From: Crossaster papposus
Lineage: Eukaryota; Echinodermata; Asteroidea; Velatida; Solasteridae
Length of the DNA stretch: 64,000 nt
Reading direction: 5' to 3'
NCBI GenBank assembly: GCA_037893245.1
Contig: JBAIAA010000074.1
Span: 2,046,001 to 2,110,000, forward strand
Shown here: positions 28,713-40,700 of the stretch, piece by piece
Layout of the letters: each line of letters opens with the position of its first letter
Numbering within the stretch: position 1 is the stretch's first letter
Program-made: the position numbers and the translations under genes
Notes under the pieces: generated by a model
What the model saw: the letters and a program-made list of their open reading frames with translations, nothing else
The model's database searches: none
Told to the model about the DNA's origin: nothing

Positions 28713-31700
28713 CTGCGGACAAAAAATATATATATTTAAATTTTATAAAGATTTCCTAATTTTGATTAAAAGTGCTGCAAACTGCTTACTGGCTGGAATG
28801 ACCTGAAATATGCAAATCAAATCAACCAGTTCGTGCTGGAGGATGTATATAAACGCAACGTTTTTTCGGATGGCGCATAAACACGCCACGAGCAAGGCCG
28901 GAAATGTCTGTCAGCAGCGAGCAAGGCCGGAAATACGTGGGTGTGCTTCCCGGTACTATCGGCCTGAACCCGCCTCGGATAATAATCCCGCCCCTCGGCT
29001 CGGTGATGAAAGCAATGACTTAAAGTTAATTAAGGGAATAAATGTGTGTTCGAGAGGTTTTAATCACTCTGTTTAATACCGCTTGGAGTCTGGGTGCTGA
29101 TAATTACCCGAGCCGAAGGCGAGGGTAATTATCAGCACCCAGACTCCAAGCGGTATTAAACAGAGTGATTAATACCGACCGAACACACATTTATTCCCAT
29201 TCATAAATACCTTTTTTGTAAAATTCAGCCAAAAAGCCCCGAAAATCACAGAAAATTGTCGCAAGTAAATTTCGGTGTTTCGCCATTCTGTGTGTATTCC
29301 CTTATCCATGTTCACGGGCCACTGTCAAATGACATGGTTTCCGCCTCTGTCGCTCTACACAATACATGCAATAAAGCGTATTTACTATGAACCAGACTAA
29401 ATGGCCATCACTGCATTGGCAACCTCGTTCCCAGAGTTTCGAGCTGTACGCTATTTTCACATGAACTTTTATGGCTCGGTCAAGAGGTTTGCATTTATTG
29501 CTTTTTTTTTCAATGGTTTTAAATTACAATTTATTTTAAAATGGTTTTAAAAATAACTATTTTCTCATCCCAGATTCCCTAATCTCCGAAACCCACCTTT
29601 TTTGGGGGGGAAAAACTATTTATCTTCCTTCACAAAAGTAAATAACTCTAGAAATTATGACGTCACAACAAAAATAGCGCCGAGAAAGCAGACGATACTT
29701 TTACATCAACTTTTCAGGCTTTGCCAAGAAGATTATATTTATTAATCCATCTTGTATGGATTTAAATTACAACTCATTTAAAAAAGGGTTTAAACATAAT
29801 TATTCTCTTTACCCCAAATTTTCCTGAGCTTCCGTAACCCACCCACTTTCGGGGCAACAATTTAGCTTCTTTGATTAAAATAAGTATTTATCAAAAACGT
29901 GACGTCACTCCAAGTACGGAATGACGCGCAACCAGTCGCACAACGCCGAGGTAGGAATAATGTTGTTCCTGTGCAGAGGCCACTTTTGTTGCCAACTGGT
30001 ATTAAACACTTCCAGCCATGTCTTTATCGTCCGTTTAATACCGGCCACGTGACGGGCTCTCGACCAATAGGAATGCCTAAACTGTCCCAGGTATTTATGA
30101 ATCCAAATTAATAACAGTTTTCCCTGATGACTAATTAAACATTTGTGACTAAACATATTTTTAATGTTTTAAGCAACATTGAAAAAATTAATATGGAAAG
30201 TGACGCTATAATGCAAAAATAATCTGGCACCATCCCATTCAACAGTTCACAATTTATAAAATGCATTTAGGAAACACGACCAAAATGGCTTCTTCGTGAA
30301 TAAGGTCCATATAGCGCGATTTGATCAATTTTTTTGTCTACTGCAATGACACCGTTAACGTCATGTAAAGTGTAAACCAATGCGTGATCTTGTCTACAAA
30401 CTGACCTTGTAGATGCGCTGGCCCATCTTGCCCAGTTTGTCCTGATTGACCGCCAAGACCTCGGGATTCAGGACGATGGCTTTGGCCTGGGGGTCAAGAG
30501 TTCGGAGGTCACTGGACAGGAAGAGTTGGGACGTGATCATCGTCCACATGGCAAACTGCGACTTGGCCTGGGTTGTGCTGAGGGAGAAATCCCCGGCGAT
30601 GATCTGAAACCAACAAAATGCGAGAGTTCAAAACTGGAAAGAAAAGTTCAAATCATGGAACTGGTAAGCACACAAATTTCCTAAGCACAAAAAAGTCTTG
30701 CTCAGTAAAATCAGTTACCAGTTAAAACTGCTTTTCATGCTAAGCAAAAACCAGCTGAATACCAATCACAAACAATATACATCACCTACAAATTTGGTTT
30801 GTAACCCTGTTTTAGCCAAGAATGAATATTCATGCTTATACATTTTTGTGCTTAGCAGCTCTATAAAATTGACCACTGAACTAAGCTGAAGCAAAATATT
30901 CATCAGAGAAGACCCCTCCTTTTTGTGTTGGCGACAGTTTTCCCGGAATATAAGGAATTATTTTAGATTATGTAGAGGGGCTTTGCTAGGTACAAATAGT
31001 CAAGATTGTGTATAGAAATAAAGAGCGACTAGGTGTGACTAGGTGCGGCCAGATCGCTAAAGATTGACTGCTAGAGTTGTTTAGAGCGACTCAGGAGCAA
31101 CTTGATTTCAATTTCTTTCGGCAAAATTCTGGAATGTCTGTCTGAACCAGGTTTTACTTAGTCCAGTAAGCTAGATTAAAACACAACCAGCACAAACTAT
31201 TTAACTGCAACTTTTTTGTTTTTGTTTGTTCGGAAAACACAAATTCTCAACCGAATTATAAAACAAAAACAACTTCCAGCATAACTCGGTATTTCCTTAC
31301 AAAGTCAGCGTCGTTATAACCCCCTGGTCCGGTGGCATTGTACAGCACGGCCTGGCGGTCAGCAAACCAGTCAATTACGCCTAAGACTCTACTCCAACTA
31401 TCCTGAATATCCCCAGTGTCTCGGAAAGAGTTGCAATACTGGGCGACTTCGGTGTAGTTGGGCTGCGAAATAACACGACAGGGAAAAAAACCAGTTATAA
31501 CTCATCTGTGTATTAAACTAGTTTGCCCTGGGATTATTTTGACACTGATCGGGCCCAGGCGCGGGATTGTTTTTCACGAACCTCAATCTGAGATGGGTTC
31601 AGGTCGGCATTTGTGAGTCAAACACTAATATTTCCGGCATCGCTCGCAGCGAGCCGGTCGTTGACTCCTTTTGAATTCAGAAAAAAATTAGTCCAGCACT

Positions 31701-34700
31701 AAGATGATCAACATTAAAAGAATGGTGGGACGATACTTTGAAAACCTGTAGCAAACCATATTAAAGTTGTCACAAAAAACAAAACCCAAAAACATGATTT
31801 CAGTTATTGTATAAAGTTTGACAGTAAATTAAATAATGCAAAAATGTAATTTTTCAAATGTTTGTGAAAAAACTTATCTATCAGAACCTAGCCTGCCATT
31901 TTTTTTCTCAGACTTAAAATGTCACCTTCACCGGTTTAAAGATATGATACGCCATTGATAATTGTTTGAATTATAAGGAATGGGTGGATTTGGGGGGTTG
32001 TATTTCATAGTAAATATCGTTTAACTGACCTGTACAAAGTTTTACAATCATGGTTGCTGATAAAAGCAAGAAAAACGATGTTCAATTTCAAAATTACAGG
32101 ATATTTAGGGCAACATTTTTCTAGATGCCTAAAATCATTATTTACTTTTCATTTCAAATAAGTAAGATATTTCTTAGTAATTCTGTAGTACATTTTTTCG
32201 ATATCTGCAAATGGTGTATCCTACCTTTAAGTTTGAATGCCACAAGGAATAGCAGATGAAAAGAAATGCTTACTTAAATTAAGATTTTCTACTTTTGGGG
32301 GGTTTTGAGATTTCCACTACTATATTAAAGGAGAATACGTATACGTGACCTGGCAGCACAAAATGAGCGTAAAGTCGCACTTAGGCTTTTTAAATTTACA
32401 AATAGAAACAACAATTATCAGTCAATTTTGGGATTTTAACAATTTTTTATTCAACAATCTTATCTCAAAGTGTATAAACTGAATCTTTTGGCAAACAAAA
32501 TATATATATTTTTTTTTTGGGGGGAGGGAGGGGGGGGGGGGGGAGTGAGGGGGGAGTGAGGGGGGGAGGGAGGGGGGGGGGGAGGGGGGGGGGGGAGGGG
32601 GCAGGAAATTATTTTTTGAATTTTGGTTCAAGTTTGCACAAAGTTTAAACTTTGATTTTTTTTTCTTCTAGTAACTCTGAAAGGTTGTATCGGGGGGCTA
32701 GGAATTAGATACCACAACACACAATGTATCTAATTCTAGCTTGCAACCTGTACTTTCAGGAAATACTCTAATCTTGATTATTTTTTTTGGCTACTTTACG
32801 CCCATTTTGTGTTGCACGTTGAACAGAGATGCTTGCATGCATAATGCACTGCAAAACAACCAAATACACGACCAAATACACACCGAACGCAAAGCGAATT
32901 GTTTTTTCACAAAATAGATTTGACAGTTGTTAGCATAAAGATCCGACTCCAAAAATGTAGACTCGTTGGTAGTATTGCACATGCGTACGTGTGATTAGGA
33001 CAGCAACTGGTCACATGAGAGGGATTAACCAATAGGGAAAAGGAGTCCGATTTACATGACAGGAGTCGGATTTTCATATGACAATGCATCACCATACATG
33101 TAGCTCCATGGTATCACACAGACAAATAGACGTAAAGTCAAGTCGGGAAATGGTGTTTCCGCCGATCTTGTGACTTGCGTGTACCACATGTATATGTCCA
33201 TTTATTGTAATCACTGTGCACCATGCATTGTGGAGTGTCGTGGCCGAGCGGTTAAGAGCTGGGTTTTCTGTTCTGCAGAGTGTTAGTTCGAGTCTCGGTG
33301 TCGACACGTGTGTCCTTAAGCAAGGCAATTAAACCACTATTGCTTCGTCCTTCGGATGGGACGTAAAGTTGTAGGTCCCGTGTGTTGTATAATTTATAAT
33401 CTCATTATAACATTATAAAATTGTATAATGCACGTAAAAGAACCCAGAACACTTATCGCTAAGAGAAGGGGTTTGCCCCGGTGTTCCTGGCTGACACAGC
33501 CTCTGTCTACGGGGTTCTTCTGGCTTACGATCTACAGTGCCTTGAGCGCTTTTGAAGGATCCTTGGTTTCATTACCAGAAAAAAATAAAATAATACGGCT
33601 TACTACAGAAGTATGCAGGCGCGCTGCAGCTAGCCGTGTACCGAGTGCTTCATGCCGGCGGGCTTGGTACGGTAACCGTGCATGCTGTAATGCATTGAAC
33701 GGCAGCGCGTGCGAGGAAAGACACATTATAATTGTTACGCCGCTGCAAAAATGCCAATACAAAAAAACAAAAACGCATTAATAGTGCAAATCCGGGGGGA
33801 TATCTTATGTGCCTGTAAGGTCGGGAGTTTAGTTGATTTTTCCAGGAGCCTTCCGGCGGGAGGGTTGGCATCTTTGGGTTTACATACACTTACCCCAGAT
33901 TCACTACGGGGCCATTCACATGAGAACAGAATAGGTCTTCCACTGTTGTCGAGGGCTTTTGACATATTCATAAAACCTGCAATAAAAAAAAAACAAAAAA
34001 AAACGCAGAACAAAAATAAATGTGGGAAGGAATTATAGTTGCATTGTTAATGTTTGTGACCCGAAATATATTGTTTGATATGGGATATTTGCTTCTTTTT
34101 TTTGCACTGTGTTCTACATGTACTGTAACAAAGGTCAAAAACAAGAAGAACACACAATCACAAAATCTGTTCTTTTATAACTTTATGGCACACATACAAC
34201 TAGGCAAACATAATTCTGGCCTTTTTATGTCACAAATCCCAACAAGAACCTCTTCGCTGTAAAGTAGAGATATGAACACCATAACAACAATGCTGAACAG
34301 AAACAGATAGCCATGCCTCATATAAATGAAGGAGTACCACCATATAAAACTACAGAATGCAATAGAAAAATGGCACCCACATCAAACAATACTTGTCTCT
34401 GTGTGCCCACGTGCTTGGCTCTTTCCATCTAAACTCATCACAAAAAGTATCGAGACACTTAAAAATTAGCCAATAATTAACGGCCCGAAAGGATATGGAT
34501 TAATCGAAGCAAATAGCCCAGTGCATAATTTTGTTCTGTGTATTTTGACACCTCTATTGTTAAAATACGATGCTGCGGAGCGAAGTTATTGTCATTTCAA
34601 TGGTCGTAGGTCCAGTTTTAAAAGTGACAATCATCCCTATAAAAGCAGGTTTGCATTATTGTTTTGAATGATCAGGTTCTGCTTCTGCTTCTATAGGGAT

Positions 34701-37700
34701 GATCGTCACTTTTGAAATTGTCCCTTTTTTTGTGATGAGTATATTTTACCCATTATGGACCTGTGTGCACATAAACAAAATAAAGATTGATGACTTGTGC
34801 GTATTCTTCCATGAAGGGAGGCCGGTGTGGAATGAATTTCAGACTTTATGAAATCCGGACTCCTTGGCAGTATTGCGCAAGCTCAAGTGGAGTTAATAAG
34901 GAAAGTGACCGATCCGAGGGTTGAACCAATAATATGTGACCTGGCACCACGAAATGAGCGGAAAGTCACACATGGCCAAAAACGAGTTATTGGCCGAAAC
35001 GCCCATTTTTCAAGTGGGAGGTCGGTTTCGAGTTGTTAACGTTTTTACATACAAACAAACCTTCTTTATCATATCCCAAAATTGTATAGCTCAAGCAAAA
35101 CTCTAAAGTGTTTATTTGTGTGGCTGAATTGCAATGAGTGATAGTATAGTTGGCACGGTTCACGGACTTTGAACTCCATTTTCTCAAAACAAGGGAGCAT
35201 GACTTCATCAATTTCAAAAGGGTATAGCGGCGGCTAAGAATAAACTACAGCAACACACAATACATCATTTGAAAGCTTAAGACTTCTTCTTTTTAGAAAT
35301 GTAATAATCTCTATTTTTTTATTTTGCGACTTTCCACCCATTTTTTGGTGCCAGATCACATAGGAAAAAAAAAGAGTCCGATTTTTACACGAGTCTGAAT
35401 TTGACATCACACCGGTTCAAAAAGGTGACCAGTTTATACATAATGCGAAGATTATTTATGCACTGCAAACTTACTGTTGAGCACATTTCAAATGTTCACC
35501 TCTTGACAACAAATGTTGTTCGGTGCGACAAGCCAGGTGCCCGCAGGCGAGGACATGTTCTGCCATATTCGTTAAAGCTTTTATCGAGAAAGAATTTGGC
35601 TATGTTAAGTTATGGCAAGTTAACTAAATAAAAAAAATAGGAAAATTAAATTTACAACAAATGTTAGTTGGAGATATCAAATTTACTTGTAGAGCGCTGT
35701 GGTTACGGTGTTTGACTTATGTGTGATGGTGGGTAAATATTTTTGTCAAAATTTGATTTTCATTTTTTGTCCTAAATGATTTCTTTAATATCCAAAGTTT
35801 CAGATTTAATTAACAAAAAGCTGGAATTCAATAAATAAAGTGAAACAAAACCTTTTAAGAGTGCATGGTTCCAATGTATTGTCTTAGTTTTGTTGTGTTT
35901 CGAAGCCTGTTTTCTCAGTTTTCTCTGTATTTTGAATTCCATGGAATCCACTAATAGGCAAAACGTCATATCACTGGAACTGGAGGGGCTATGGAACTGT
36001 ACTATGTACCAAATAAAAGCTTGAGTTATATCCAGGACTTTTAAATTATGTAGACAACTCTATTTTTAGTTTTTGCGACTTATGTCACCTTTTCCTGGAG
36101 CGGGTCAAATTCCCTTTAGCTATTCAGCACTTAACTTGGTTGGAAGTCTATTGACGTTTAAATTAACACAAAACAAAAATCCACAAAGAAGTTACTTTTC
36201 TTTTCGTTATCGCACGACAGGTGTGCTGCGCTCATTAGAGCGCATTCTTATGTATTATGTAATACATTCCAACATAGCCGTATATAATAACGGCCGGGAG
36301 TTGACTATTCCAGTCACTCTCGGTTGAGCAGCTAATAACCTCGCTTCACGTACCATTGTACTCGTATCGCCTGTATTCGACATATAGAAAGACATGATGT
36401 CCAGCCCGGACGACGCCTCAAACCAGGATATTTTGCTCGCAATAAGGCAACTAGCGAGCTCCATAGACACTAAGGTTGAGTCTGCTTTTAAGAAGCAACG
36501 CACGGAAGGAGACGTCGAATTCAAGAGTGACGGCAACAAGGACCAGTTTAAACACGCACAAAAAATTGAGGCGTTGGCCGAATCGTCCATAGCTTCAATC
36601 AATGTCGACGACATCGACGGAGCCAAAGAGCTACTCCAGTCATTACTAGATACCGTCAAGCAACGTAAGAAGCTCATCAAGCTTGCAGACCGCTCTTCTC
36701 AAGGATGGGCAACGGTCAAAGAATACGTCACCGATGGCCTTGCAGACAACTTGGACGACGAAAAAAGGCTCAAGAAGGCAGAAAAGTCAGCGGCCGCCAA
36801 GAAAGCAGAGCATACGAAGAAGGCCAAGCCCAAGTCTCGTCAGTTTCCTACACGTCAGGCTGCTGCTTCTTATTCTTTTCGCCCCTTCGGGGCTAGTACC
36901 GCTTACCGCTCAGAATACCGCACATGTTTCCAGTGTGGCATCACCGGCCATGTCCGCACCAGCTGCCCCTCCCTACGAGCACTCCGGCAGACAAGACCAG
37001 TACCAGCAGTTCCTGGAGTCCCCGACACAGCCCGCCTATAGAGAATGGGAGCTTGAAGCACCCTCTAAGGATGAGACAGCCAAAGACGTCCCCTTGGGAG
37101 TTAAAGGTAAACTGAAACCTTGTGTTTCGTATTGGAGAGATTGCCTTGAAGCTAATTATTATTATTATTATTATTCATAGATTCAGGTTACAAGCTACCA
37201 TTTTATTTGGAGCCCCCGCCCGTTAACCTGAAAAATAATAAGTCTAGTTTAGATAATTCTCACTTCGTTGAGACGGCCATTGCAGATTTGATTCGCAAAC
37301 AGTGCATAATCGAAACTGCTTCCATTCCGTATTGTTGTAATCCTTTGACCGTGGCCGAAGGGAAGAAACTCCGTTTGGTACTCGATTTAAGACACCCAAA
37401 TAAGTTTCTTTGGAAAAACAAATTCAAATATGAAGACTTGAACCATATTGCCCCATCGCTAGACCACGACCAATTCTATTTTTCATTTGACCTAGAATCT
37501 GGTTATCACCACGTTGATATTTTTCAACCACATCAAAAATACTTGGGTTTTTCTTGGCATCGCCATAATTCAATTTTGAGATATTACACGTTCACAGTTC
37601 TTCCGTTTGGCCTAAGCAGTGCTTGTCATTTGTTTACCAAACTCAACAGACCACTTGTAAATTTCTGGCGTAGACAAGGAATCCAATCATTCATGTACAT

Positions 37701-40700
37701 ATAGATGACGGCCTCATAATATCACCTGATATTAATTCCGCAAATACCAACAGATCCATTGTTCAAGACTCGATCCGACGGAGCGGTTTCGTCCCGAGCA
37801 AAATGAAGTGCTTATGGAACCCTACCAAGAAAATACAATACTTGGGCCTAATTATTGATTCTGAAGCATTCCGAGAGATTTTGATGATTGGGCCATTGAT
37901 GTAAGATCATTCAGAGAAATAGACGACCTATGGGGGCCTCATTCCATTGACCGATTTGCTTCCCCCCACAACTCAAAGATCAAGCGATTTAATGCAAGAT
38001 TCTGGTGCAAAGGAGTTTAGGCTTTTCCCTTTCTTTGGCGTTCTCATGTGTGTAGGTTGCGAGGCAACAAGCCGCTCCGCCATACCAATCGTTCTCCAAT
38101 GTTGTTTCCACTGTTTTTATTTATTTAATTGTCATGTTTATTTGGTAACATGAGGGAGATTTAGAAAAGAAAATTATTTTCTGACGGAAGTATGGAGGAA
38201 GAAAGTTACTTTTCTTTTCGTTATCGCACGACAGGTGTGCTGCGCTCATTAGAGCGCATTCTTATGTATTATGTAATACATTCCAACATAGCCGTATATA
38301 ATAACGGCCGGGAGTTGACTATTCCAGTCACTCTCGGTTGAGCAGCTAATAACCTCGCTTTCCCATAGCCCGCCCATTCCCCAAAAGCGACAGTAAATGT
38401 ACATAGCAGTACTTTAATACATAGACTTGATCGGAAAAGGGGGGCGCGACCCTCGTCCAACGTCCAGGTCGCGTCCACGGTTCCTCCCACGCGGGGGTTT
38501 TACGTGGCCACCGAGTGCTGAGCCCTACGGTTCAGACTGACGTTGGGCGCCGAGAAAGTCTAACCCTCCTCCCTTTCATTGTCGTTCCCTTCACGGGTAA
38601 CGAAAGCAAATTGTGTTGCTTTGTTCAATTTTTACATTGCATTAATGTCAACCTCTTTATGGTATTGAAATCAATGCCTTGATGATTCGTTTTGCAAACT
38701 GCAGTTTTTATACTGCATTAACGTCGACCCCCTTTTGCGGGTGCTGAAAGCAAATTTTGCTGTTTGTTTATTTGTTTTCTAAATTGCAGATAAATGGATA
38801 GAACTGTCCAAAGGCTTGATGACCCCGACCTGCGACATATCGCCCTTAACCTCTTCCCGACACTACTCATGTCGGCAAAGGCACCATCTACTGCAAAAAA
38901 GTATAGCGCATCCTGGAGAAAGTGGGAGTCATGGGCATCAACCAAGACCGGAGTGACAGTTTTTCCAGTACAACCGCTCGATTTTGCCCTCTACCTATCG
39001 TCACTCCTCCCAGGCATGCAGAAATCCGTAGCAGACTCCGATCCGCCTCAGCCGCAGTCAACTGGGTACATAGTTTAGCCGGATTACCATCACCCACAGG
39101 CAATCCATTGGTCAAGATGACACTACAAGGCTACAGGAGGATAACGGCATCAACTCCAAAGAGAAAAGAACCTGTACAAAGTGCACGGGCACTCCGACGC
39201 AGGACTGGACGACTTGCGCATATTAATTGTTCACGTGCTTCGTTTGCTATGCTGGTTTTCTTCGTTACAATGACATTAGCAATGTAAGAAGAATAGATTG
39301 TAACATTTTGGAAGATAGGCTCGTTATTCAGCTAACCAAGTCCAAAACTGACCAGTTCCGTCAAGGTTCTGATATCACTATCGGCAGGACATTTAAACCA
39401 ACCTGCCCGGTCGTTATTACTGAGCGATACTTCCAAGCCTTGGGTGACCCAGTCAATTCCTCTTTACCGGTTCTCCGTAGAATAGTTCGTTCCAAAAGCG
39501 GACTTATTCCAACGTCTCATGGACTGAGTTACACTAGAACTCGAGAAATTGTACTTGATGCTCTGAAACCGTTTGTCCCCGACATCCATAGTTTTGGCCT
39601 TCACAGCCTTAGATCAGGAGGCGCATCCGCTGCCTCCAATGCCCAAATTCCATCTCACATAATATCAAAGCACGGCAGATGAAAATTTGACAAATCCAGA
39701 AACGCATATATCAAAAGTGATCACGCAGCATGTTTGCTCCCCTCAACCGCCCTGGGGATTTAACCTTTTAATAAGATTATGTAAACGAATTAATGAGTAA
39801 GCTGATGTTCATCAGAAATTATACAACCCCGATAATCGGGTTGTGAAGATTATTCCTCAGCAAATTCAGCTAAGCAATGAATGATGATCAATGAATAAAG
39901 TGTTGGTGTGTAGGTTGCGAGGCAACAAGCCGCTCCGCCATACCAATCGTTCTCCAATGTTGTTTCCACTGTTTTTATTTATTTAATTGTCATGTTTATT
40001 TGGTAACATGAGGGAGATTTAGAAAAGAAAATTATTTTCTGACGGAAGTATGGAGGAAGAAACTGACCTTCTTCCATTTTTTCTTTGCCTAGGTTCCAGC
40101 AGGTGTCCATCTTGACCAAGTCCACACCCCACTCAGCGTAGGTCTGGACGTCTATGTCGATGAAGTTCCAAATGCCTGGGTACTTCTCACAGGTGAAGAG
40201 GCCCATCGACTGGTACAGTCCAATCTTTAGCCCTTGTGAATGGATCTGCGGTACCAAGAGTTTGGGGAAAAGAGCTCTTGGAGAATAATGAACTTAGAAA
40301 CTGGCTATGGTACGTTATGGATTTGCACTGAATTATTTTTGGGAAGGTTTTACCGAGACGATGGCTAAAAAAAAAATGGTCAAATGTTACCACTGTTCGC
40401 ACTTGGACTTTCGACACGGGAAAATTTTACCGAGACCGCGGGAGAAGTAGCCGAGCTGTCATTATAATGACTCATGAAGGCGAATGTGATCACGATGCGA
40501 TGTGGATGCATCAGCGCGCGCACGTAAACAATGCAAAGAGCGCATGCGCGGTGTCTTGTGTAGCATGAAATCGCACTAGGGGGCCGGATGTACGTTTTCC
40601 TAAGCTGCTTTTACCGACTCGCGCTGTTCGCACTGGACTTATCGTCTACGAAAAAGTAACCACTGGACTCGGGAAAAGTAACTGAGAGGAAAACGTCCTA

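Larger units (their letters stand above)
36191..40062 (+). mobile_element. DIRS/PAT-like tyrosine-recombinase retrotransposon
   Basis: A 3872-bp element with split direct repeats. Box A (156 bp) is at 36191-36346 and 38205-38360; box B (157 bp) is at 38048-38204 and 39906-40062, in the order A1, gag, RT, B1-A2, recombinase, B2. As far as I can read, both box pairs are identical, so the copy is young. It inserted in intron 3 of galactosidase A; the right end touches base +6 of the intron after exon 3. No target duplication is evident, as expected for recombinase-mediated insertion. It is non-autonomous now: RT has lost an internal segment and its frame breaks before the IDDG motif, and the recombinase has a frameshift and a Trp-to-stop change. 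Confidence 0.88.

Noticed and set aside
33237..33308. Possible tRNA-Leu/Ser gene
   Set aside because: Boxes A and B are present but the anticodon arm and acceptor stem do not close, and the downstream body is SINE sequence.
36255..36680. 141-aa minus-strand frame over the retrotransposon gag
   Set aside because: Shadow of the plus-strand Gag frame and box A.
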